This document shows, one piece after another, positions 1 through 5,138 of a stretch of DNA of 6,455 nt. The DNA lies in the NCBI GenBank assembly GCA_947457325.1, contig CANGVU010000078.1:1-6455 (forward strand), read 5' to 3'. Each line of letters starts with the position of its first letter. The first letter of the stretch is position 1. The position numbers were made by a program, and so were the translations under genes. The DNA is from Flavobacteriales bacterium (GTDB lineage Bacteria; Bacteroidota; Bacteroidia; Flavobacteriales_D; Sanyastnellaceae). The notes below the pieces were generated by a model, which was given only the letters and a program-made list of their open reading frames with translations, ran no database searches and was not told the DNA's origin.

Positions 1-1294
1 AATCTTAAGACTGCATAAGTACGCAGCCGAGGTAGTAGGTAAGCCCATCAGTGTATTTGATTCTGCTGAACTAGCAGCGGAATTATACAACATGAATTTG
101 GCTCCTGCTAAAATTGACATCGGAAAATTGGCCAATGAATGGTCTACTTCTCGGGAGCACTACAAAAACCAAAGAGAATTTTTAGAAGATAAATTGCAAA
201 ATTTCATCGAGGAGTCCGGTCACGAATTGGAACCCAGAGATGTTGTCTTGTATGGTTTTGGACGTATCGGCCGTTTGGCAGCAAGAGAACTCGTAAGACA
301 AGCTGGAAGCGGACAACAGTTGCGTTTGCGCGCCATTGTCACCAGAGAAAATGATGACTTGAGCATCAAGAAACGAGCAGCGCTTTTTGAAAACGATTCA
401 GTGCATGGTCGATTCAAAGGAACAGTTGAAACTGATTATGAAAACAAATGTTTGATCATCAATGGTCAACGCGTTTTTATGATTGGAGCCAAAGATGCTG
501 CGTCCATTGACTACACTGCATATGGCATAAACGAAGCTTTGGTCATTGACAACACAGGCGTTTTAAAAGACAGAGAAGCTTTGAGCGCGCATTTGAAATC
601 CAAAGGCGTTAGTAAAGTATTGCTAACAGCGCCAGGCAAGGAAATTCCCAACATTGTATACGGTATCAATCACCGAGATTTGGACATAGAAAATGAGACT
701 ACTTTCTCTGCAGCATCTTGTACCACCAATGCCATCTGTCCGATATTAAAAACGATACACGATTCTTTCAGCATAGACAAAGGTCATATTGAAACCGTTC
801 ACGCTTACACCAACGATCAAAATTTGTTGGACAACATGCACAAGAAAAGCCGACGTGGTCGTAGTGCAGCCATCAACATGGTAATCACTGAGACTGGTGC
901 TGGAAAAGCAGTAACCAAGGTTATTCCTACCCTAGCCAATAAGCTCACTTCTAATGCTGTTCGTGTCCCTACCCCCAATGGTTCATTGGCCATCATTCAC
1001 GCTTATGTGGACAAGCCAACCACCAAGGAGGAAGTGAATGCTATGGTAAGAAAAGCCGCATTAGAAGGCGATTTAGTAAATCAAATTTTCTACAGCATAA
1101 GTGAGGAATTGGTTTCTAGCGATATCGTAGGCAATGATTGTTGCAGCGTGTTTGACAGCCAAGCCACTATAGTCAGTCCAGATGGAAAAGGCGTTGTGTT
1201 GTATGTGTGGTATGACAATGAATTTGGTTACACCAAGCAAGTAATTCGCTTGGCAAAATATGTAGCCAAGGTTCGCCGCAGCATGTATTATTAA
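1..1294 (+). CDS. gap: Glyceraldehyde-3-phosphate dehydrogenase, long type (5'-partial)
   Basis: Catalyses the reversible oxidative phosphorylation of glyceraldehyde 3-phosphate to 1,3-bisphosphoglycerate in the cytoplasm (glycolysis/gluconeogenesis). The frame is open to the left edge: about 30 codons precede the ATG at 92, and they encode family-like sequence (HKYAAEVVGKPISVFD), so ATG 92 is internal and the true start lies outside the window. Numbering from that ATG, a roughly 50-residue N-terminal extension, absent from the ordinary ~335-residue GapA, leads into the Rossmann motif GFGRIGR (55-61). Next come DSVHGRF, the catalytic SCTTN with Cys210, HAYTNDQN with the partner His237, RRGRSAAINMV, RVPTPNGS and the C-terminal WYDNEFGY. 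This arrangement resembles the ~460-480-residue GapB-type enzymes of Pseudomonas and Bacteroidota. The second Rossmann strand ends AIVTREN instead of AINDL, so the Asp typical of NAD-specific enzymes is replaced by Thr84, which may allow NADP(H). The gene ends at a strong terminator. The family is certain; cofactor and main direction are inferred. Confidence 0.96.
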   Translation, partial: ILRLHKYAAEVVGKPISVFDSAELAAELYNMNLAPAKIDIGKLANEWSTSREHYKNQREFLEDKLQNFIEESGHELEPRDVVLYGFGRIGRLAARELVRQAGSGQQLRLRAIVTRENDDLSIKKRAALFENDSVHGRFKGTVETDYENKCLIINGQRVFMIGAKDAASIDYTAYGINEALVIDNTGVLKDREALSAHLKSKGVSKVLLTAPGKEIPNIVYGINHRDLDIENETTFSAASCTTNAICPILKTIHDSFSIDKGHIETVHAYTNDQNLLDNMHKKSRRGRSAAINMVITETGAGKAVTKVIPTLANKLTSNAVRVPTPNGSLAIIHAYVDKPTTKEEVNAMVRKAALEGDLVNQIFYSISEELVSSDIVGNDCCSVFDSQATIVSPDGKGVVLYVWYDNEFGYTKQVIRLAKYVAKVRRSMYY

Positions 1295-1308
1295 TTGAAC
1301 TTTAAACC

Positions 1309-1342
1309 AAAAAAAGGGTCTTCTTTCAAGACCCTTTTTTTT
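1309..1342 (+). terminator. Rho-independent terminator of the gap gene
   Basis: A perfect 7-bp stem, GGGTCTT (1316-1322) with AAGACCC (1328-1334), closes a 5-base loop (CTTTC). Eight T follow (1335-1342). Seven A precede the stem (1309-1315) and can pair with the T-tract. It starts 14 bases after the gap stop codon, so it should end gap transcription. The A-tract also makes it formally bidirectional, though no minus-strand gene ends here. Confidence 0.92.
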
Positions 1343-1359
1343 CAGCCTATATTTATCAA

Positions 1360-1776
1360 ATGAACAATAAAAAAATTATCAGAACCATTTTAGCTATAGT
1401 CATTGGTATCATAGCCGGTATTTTTACCAACAGTGGGCTTATTGAATTATCGCCCATGATTATTGCTCCACCAGAAAATGTAGATGTCACCACAGCAGAG
1501 GGACTGCAATCCAGCATTCATTTGTTTCAACCCAAACATTTTATCATGCCCTTCTTGGCGCATGCACTGGGAACTTTTGTTGGTGCATGGGTGGCCATGA
1601 AAATTGCGCAAAACAATGAAAAAAAGATTGCACTTTTCTTCGGAGTATTCTTCTTAATGGGTGGAATCAGCGCTGTAGCCATGATACCTGCGCCCACTTG
1701 GTTCAATGCAATTGATTTGACCTTGGCTTATATCCCAATGTCACTTTTGGCATGGTATGTAAACGGAAAAAAATAA
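1360..1776 (+). CDS. Conserved four-helix integral membrane protein, function unknown
   Basis: A 138-residue hydrophobic protein with four likely transmembrane helices at about 6-25, 61-82, 89-109 and 116-135. The N-terminus (MNNKKIIR) and C-terminus (NGKK) are positively charged, which suggests both lie in the cytoplasm. The longest loop (about 28-60, containing APPENVDVTTAEGLQSS and HLFQPKHF) would then face the periplasm. The pattern (PPENVDVTT.EGL, LFQPKHFI.PFLAHALGTFVGA, PAPTWF, AYIPM) matches a family of small hypothetical membrane proteins I recall from Bacteroidota; I know no function for it. ATG 1360 is the first start after an in-frame stop at 1303, and the first helix begins directly behind it. 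No Shine-Dalgarno sequence is visible. The ATG lies only 17 bases after the upstream terminator, so the gene needs its own promoter or read-through. Its stop codon lies inside the following terminator stem. Confidence 0.85.
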   Translation: MNNKKIIRTILAIVIGIIAGIFTNSGLIELSPMIIAPPENVDVTTAEGLQSSIHLFQPKHFIMPFLAHALGTFVGAWVAMKIAQNNEKKIALFFGVFFLMGGISAVAMIPAPTWFNAIDLTLAYIPMSLLAWYVNGKK

Positions 1777-1799
1777 GAGGGCAAAACCCTCTTATTTTT
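1769..1799. terminator. Bidirectional terminator between convergent genes
   Basis: A perfect 13-bp inverted repeat, AAAAATAAGAGGG (1769-1781) and its complement (1787-1799), flanks the 5-base loop CAAAA. The T-rich right arm serves the + strand membrane-protein gene. On the minus strand the A-run at 1767-1773 becomes a T-run, serving the SPFH gene whose stop codon is 22 bases away. The TAA stop of the + strand gene (1774-1776) forms part of the stem. Confidence 0.9.
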
Positions 1800-1821
1800 C
1801 AAATCTATTTCCAACAAATTT

Positions 1822-2739
1822 TCACTTCTCTATCTGGCCAACTTTACCCATAGCCATTACCTCTCTCATCGTCTTCTGCATTCCTTCTGTTGACCCATCC
1901 AGGAAAATCACATTGCCTTTACCATATTCTGCAAAGTTCTTGATGGCCTCTGTCCACATGGAAAACATAATCATATTGGCGTCCAAATTGGCCTCTTGCA
2001 TTTCCTTGGCAGCATTCTGCATACCTCTGGCAACTTCTTCTCGAAATAGAGCAACTCCTTGACCTCTCAACTGAGCGGCTTCTCTTTCCGCTTGAGCAGC
2101 AATCTTAATGGCATTTCCTTCTGCTTCTGCCGCCTTGGTTTTGGTAATCAATAAAGCTTGCCCTTCGTTCTCAGCTGCCGCCTTCAAATTGTTTGAAGCA
2201 ACAACTTGGCTCATGGATTTCAGAATAATCTCATCAAAGGTGATGTCGTTGATTTGCAAATCATGCAAATGATATCCCCATTCCTCAATGATGGTATCAA
2301 TTTGCTCCTTCACATGATCAACAATTTCTCTTCTTAATCCCAATACCTCCGCTTGCTTTTTTGTGGCTACAAAAGAACGGATATTACCCTCAATGGTTCG
2401 AATAAGCGCTTGCATCAAGCTCTTGTCGTCGATGAACTTAAAAGCTACTTTCTTAATGGTTTCCTCCTCTGCATCCTGAACACTGAAAAGCAACATCGAT
2501 TTAAAATAAACATTAGCTTGGTCATTGGTCACTGCTTGAAACTCCAACTCCACCGATCGATTTTGAGTAGAAACCCTTTTAAAAACGGTTTCAATAAAGG
2601 GAATGAGAAAATTAAGTCCAGGTCTAATTACCCTGCGGTATTTACCAAAAATGGTAACTACTGCTACATTTCCTTGTTGTACCGTTTTCAAACCCAAAAA
2701 CAGCACGACGCCTAACGCGCCAAAAATGATCCAATTCAT
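1822..2739 (-). CDS. SPFH/Band 7 (stomatin/prohibitin-like) membrane protein
   Basis: A 305-residue member of the SPFH (stomatin/prohibitin/flotillin/HflKC) superfamily. These proteins form membrane-anchored oligomeric scaffolds or cages that organise membrane microdomains or modulate membrane proteases. An N-terminal helix (about 2-17, IIFGALGVVLFLGL) anchors it. The Band 7 domain covers about 20-190 and opens with the typical QQGNVAVVTIFGKYRRVIRPGL, followed by FLIPFIETVFKRVSTQ. An Ala/Glu/Lys/Gln-rich coiled coil follows at about 185-260 (KAAAENEGQALLITKTKAAEAEGNA and onward). The C-terminus is short and polar. It most resembles stomatin- or hypersensitive-induced-reaction-like SPFH proteins. 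No NfeD-type partner or protease gene is adjacent, so it appears to be a single-gene unit. ATG at 2737-2739 fits because the anchor helix starts immediately. The leader is A/T-rich with no Shine-Dalgarno sequence. The family is clear; the cellular role is not. Confidence 0.93.
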   Translation of the reverse strand: MNWIIFGALGVVLFLGLKTVQQGNVAVVTIFGKYRRVIRPGLNFLIPFIETVFKRVSTQNRSVELEFQAVTNDQANVYFKSMLLFSVQDAEEETIKKVAFKFIDDKSLMQALIRTIEGNIRSFVATKKQAEVLGLRREIVDHVKEQIDTIIEEWGYHLHDLQINDITFDEIILKSMSQVVASNNLKAAAENEGQALLITKTKAAEAEGNAIKIAAQAEREAAQLRGQGVALFREEVARGMQNAAKEMQEANLDANMIMFSMWTEAIKNFAEYGKGNVIFLDGSTEGMQKTMREVMAMGKVGQIEK

Positions 2740-2755
2740 GATTTAAAATTTATTT

Positions 2756-2763
2756 TAAAGATA
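2756..2763 (-). promoter_or_regulatory. Possible -7 box for the SPFH gene
   Basis: Read on the minus strand these bases are TATCTTTA, matching the Bacteroidota -7 consensus TAnnTTTG except at the last base. It lies 16 bases upstream of the SPFH ATG in an AT-rich gap between divergent genes. I see no convincing -33 TTTG, so this is a weak call. Confidence 0.25.
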
Positions 2764-2795
2764 GCACAATAATGAAGTTAAATAAAATGCATTGC

Positions 2796-2803
2796 TATAT
2801 TTG
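2796..2803 (+). promoter_or_regulatory. -7 promoter box for the polysaccharide gene unit
   Basis: TATATTTG is a perfect match to the Bacteroidota housekeeping -7 consensus TAnnTTTG and points towards the deacetylase-like gene. Transcription would begin near 2809-2811. That is downstream of the ATG codons at 2772 and 2787 and about 13 bases before a GTG at 2823, so this box bears on the start choice. A clear -33 TTTG is not visible at the usual spacing, which lowers confidence. Confidence 0.45.
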
Positions 2804-2822
2804 TAAGGCTTTAACTGGAATT

Positions 2823-3839
2823 GTGAAAAGGCTAAGTGTACTAACATTTGATTACGAAATTTTCTTTGACGGTCAAAACGACTTGGAGCACCTCATTACC
2901 AAAACCCAGAAGCTCACCGATATCGCCAATCACCAATCTGTCCCCCTTTCTTTCTTTATTGATATTGCATATCTGGAAGCATTGAAAAGATGTGGTCTTC
3001 ATCATGAATTCAAACGCATCAAAGACCAGCTGAATTGGCTATCCACCTGTGGTCATGAATTACAATTTCATTGGCACCCGCATTGGATTACCAGCACCTG
3101 GAACGAGGAAAAGAAACTTTGGATTTTCAATAAGGCTGATTACTCTTGGAATGGATTTGTTGAGAACCACGGAATGGATAAAATGATTGGTGCATTGAAA
3201 CTTTGCTTGGAAATTTTCAAAACAGAATTCGATATTGTTCCATGCGCTTTTAGAATGGGCGGATTGGCTGTAGAAGAGCCTCAACATTATTTGAAGACAA
3301 TTGAAAATTTAGGCTTTACCATTGAAACCAGTGTTTTTCCTGGATTCTTCAAAGAGTGTAAGTTCTTTACAACCGATCATAGAAAAACACCCAATAAAAC
3401 CCATTGGAAAATTGATTCACAAACAGGTTGTTTCAAAGAACAACAACAAGGGGGAATCTTGGAAATACCCATTTCACAGGCCTACACCAAGGAATTGGAC
3501 TTTTGGAAAAAAGCCAATTTATCTTTGAATTATCGCTGGCTCAAATGGAGCTCACAAGAAGAGGAAGGGACATATGCCCAATCTCCAATGAATCTTGAAG
3601 TAAAAAAAGAAATTCTTCCAAGAACAGCTTCTTTGGATAAAGCGGATAGAGCAACAAAAATGCTGTTTCGTTCTGTGACTGAGCAAATCTGGGAAAATGG
3701 AGCTGACTTTGTCCTCTGGCTCAACCATCCCAAAAGTTTGAATTTATACAGCTGGTCTGCCCTAAGAGATTACATTGATTGGGTAAAGAACAATAGTGGC
3801 CAATTCATCACCATTGAGACATTGAAAAACAAACTATGA
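2823..3839 (+). CDS. Polysaccharide deacetylase-like (NodB-fold) protein
   Basis: Probable carbohydrate esterase 4-type protein that would remove acetyl groups from a sugar polymer or intermediate. Numbering from the most upstream ATG (2772): the metal/catalytic motif 1 is TFDYE (25-29). A His-rich motif 2, HELQFHWHPHW (95-105), supplies candidate ligands His100, His102 and His104. RMGG (161-164) corresponds to motif 3 and LWLNHP with His319 to the last motif. No signal peptide is evident, so it probably acts in the cytoplasm. I prefer GTG 2823 (338 residues) because the NodB fold starts at once (KRLSVLTFDYE) and a consensus -7 box lies at 2796. ATG 2772 would give 355 residues with an odd Cys-containing leader (KMHCYICK) and cannot be excluded. 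Its stop overlaps the next ATG as ATGA (3836-3839), implying translational coupling to the glycosyltransferase and a role in surface polysaccharide or glycolipid synthesis. Substrate unknown. Confidence 0.85.
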   Translation: MKRLSVLTFDYEIFFDGQNDLEHLITKTQKLTDIANHQSVPLSFFIDIAYLEALKRCGLHHEFKRIKDQLNWLSTCGHELQFHWHPHWITSTWNEEKKLWIFNKADYSWNGFVENHGMDKMIGALKLCLEIFKTEFDIVPCAFRMGGLAVEEPQHYLKTIENLGFTIETSVFPGFFKECKFFTTDHRKTPNKTHWKIDSQTGCFKEQQQGGILEIPISQAYTKELDFWKKANLSLNYRWLKWSSQEEEGTYAQSPMNLEVKKEILPRTASLDKADRATKMLFRSVTEQIWENGADFVLWLNHPKSLNLYSWSALRDYIDWVKNNSGQFITIETLKNKL

Positions 3840-4501
3840 AAAACTTGCTCTTCATTGCCTATCAATTTCCTCCAATAGGAGGCGCTGGGGTAAGGAGAAG
3901 TATTCAATTTGTCAATCACCTTCCAAAGCTAGGATTTCAACCCATTGTTGTCACTATTCAAAATAATGAGAGCACCAAAACCGGAAAGCCTTATGATGAA
4001 TTCGGATTAAACCAAATCTCCTCCACAGATAAAATCCATCGCTTAAAAGCCCATATTTATCCTCGTTGGATTAAAACACTTCAGCGTCTAAGATTGTATA
4101 GATTATTCTGGTTTTTATTTTACCCTTTCTTTTGGGAAAGAGGATGTCTATGGCCCTTACTCTCCAGCAAAAAAATTGCGGAAATTGGCAAAGAAAACAA
4201 CTGCAAAATCGTGTACACTTCCAGCAGTCCATACTTTACCATTCTGCTTGGCTGGTGGCTGAAGAAAAAATACGGATTCAAATGGGTAGCTGACATCAGA
4301 GACCCATTCACCGATTGTTATGCCTATGCTTTTCCTTCCAAGATTCATTGGTACTTGAGCAGAACCGTAGAACATTATCTTCTCAAATCAGCGGATCACG
4401 TCATTGTGAACAATGATGAAGTAAAAAAGTTGTATACAAATCAATATGGTTTTTCATCTCAAAAGGTTTCAACCGTACACAATATGATTTCCCATGATTA
4501 A
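3836..4501 (+). CDS. Glycosyltransferase, GT-B N-terminal (acceptor) half
   Basis: A 221-residue protein equivalent to the N-terminal Rossmann domain of a GT4-type (GT-B fold) glycosyltransferase, which normally spans about 400-430 residues. It opens with IAYQFPPIGGAGVRRSIQFV (7-26), the Gly-rich start typical of this group, followed by LPKLGFQPIVVT. A Trp/Phe/Leu-rich, basic-flanked stretch (about 81-100) could touch the membrane, as expected for a lipid-linked acceptor. Later come IVYTSSSPY (125-133), WVADIRDPF (150-158) and SADHVIVNNDEV (185-196), the end of the first domain. It stops soon after VSTVHN, where relatives usually continue with an NGYD-like linker into the second domain. The second domain is encoded by the next frame, overlapping by 8 bp. 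The frame starts inside the ATGA overlap with the deacetylase-like gene. It is either one subunit of a split enzyme or the front part of a frameshifted gene. Confidence 0.85.
   Translation: MKNLLFIAYQFPPIGGAGVRRSIQFVNHLPKLGFQPIVVTIQNNESTKTGKPYDEFGLNQISSTDKIHRLKAHIYPRWIKTLQRLRLYRLFWFLFYPFFWERGCLWPLLSSKKIAEIGKENNCKIVYTSSSPYFTILLGWWLKKKYGFKWVADIRDPFTDCYAYAFPSKIHWYLSRTVEHYLLKSADHVIVNNDEVKKLYTNQYGFSSQKVSTVHNMISHD
4484..4499 (+). repeat. Short direct repeat at the glycosyltransferase frame break
   Basis: Two copies of ATGATT (4484-4489 and 4494-4499) are separated by TCCC, giving a 10-base period. They coincide with the place where the glycosyltransferase frame changes. Ten bases is 3n+1, so removing one 10-base unit would fuse the two halves in frame as VHN-MIKIGYAG. 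The repeat is short and could be chance. Confidence 0.5.
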
Positions 4502-5138
4502 GATTGGCTACGCTGGTATACTGCAATACTACCCAAAAAGAAGCAAACATTGGACGCATGGCATTACAGATCTATTTTGGACTTATCGCCCTGAATCTAT
4601 TGACCCCAGTTTCAGGTCACCCCTGCCTCTTTTTAAAGCAATGGCCACTCTCAAAAAAGAAAAATCCATTGGTTCAAATGATATTCAATTTCACCTATGG
4701 GGAGGCATTGATCCCTATTATCAAACATGTATCGAAGAAATGAATATGGGTGACTCCATTTTAATTCAAGGATTTCAATCCAACACCGATACCATCGACA
4801 AGCTCAAGGAAATGGATCTTCTATTTCTGCCATTGGAAAAGTCAAATTCTCCTTTACATCGAAACCTCTTTATTCCAAGCAAATTATTTGAGTACATTGC
4901 CATCAATAAGCCAATACTTGGACTTTGTGAAGATTCAGAAGCCAAAGAAATTTTAGAGAACTCTGGGCTTGGCAAAATCATCGATCCCGAAAATGAAAAT
5001 GAGTTGGTAAATTACCTTCACCAACTCATTTTAAATCCAAATTTACTCGGTCAGTTTAAACGCAATGATGAAGTAATCATGCAATTTTCAGCAGAGACCG
5101 CCACTCAAAAATTGGCCAATATTTTCAATCAAATTTAA
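4494..5138 (+). CDS. Glycosyltransferase, GT-B C-terminal (donor-binding) half
   Basis: A 214-residue frame encoding the second Rossmann domain of the same GT4-type enzyme, which would bind the nucleotide-sugar donor. It begins almost directly on the first strand of that domain (IKIGYAGILQYYPKR, 2-16). FHLWGGIDP (66-74), ILIQGF (89-94) and DLLFLPLEKS (108-117) follow. The donor-binding signature PSKLFEYIAINKPILGL (128-144) has Glu133, and a downstream EAKEILENSGLG may supply the second acidic residue of the E-x7-E-type motif. The frame lacks an acceptor domain of its own, so it cannot be a complete GT-B enzyme alone. The ATG (4494-4496) lies 3 bases before the TAA of the preceding frame (4499-4501), compatible with stop/start coupling. 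No Shine-Dalgarno sequence precedes it. It could be a true subunit or the separated 3' part of a broken gene. The donor sugar cannot be read from the sequence. Confidence 0.82.
   Translation: MIKIGYAGILQYYPKRSKHWTHGITDLFWTYRPESIDPSFRSPLPLFKAMATLKKEKSIGSNDIQFHLWGGIDPYYQTCIEEMNMGDSILIQGFQSNTDTIDKLKEMDLLFLPLEKSNSPLHRNLFIPSKLFEYIAINKPILGLCEDSEAKEILENSGLGKIIDPENENELVNYLHQLILNPNLLGQFKRNDEVIMQFSAETATQKLANIFNQI

Noticed and set aside
92..94. ATG 92 as the start of the GAPDH gene
   Set aside because: The frame is open to the left edge and the 30 upstream codons encode sequence typical of the long GAPDH extension, so this Met is internal.
2353..2715. 120-codon + strand open frame opposite the SPFH gene
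   Set aside because: It is antisense to the well-supported Band 7 domain and has no domain-like sequence of its own.
2740..2771. Riboswitch or operator in the divergent intergenic region
   Set aside because: The stretch is short and AT-rich with no convincing inverted repeat beyond chance A/T symmetry.
4499..4502. Programmed +1 frameshift at TAAG joining the glycosyltransferase halves
   Set aside because: No prfB-like slippery codon, upstream Shine-Dalgarno element or downstream structure is visible; the stop/start overlap explains expression more simply.
4504..4743. 79-codon + strand frame overlapping the C-terminal glycosyltransferase half
   Set aside because: The competing frame carries the conserved GT-B strands (IKIGYAG, FHLWGG); this one shows no family features.
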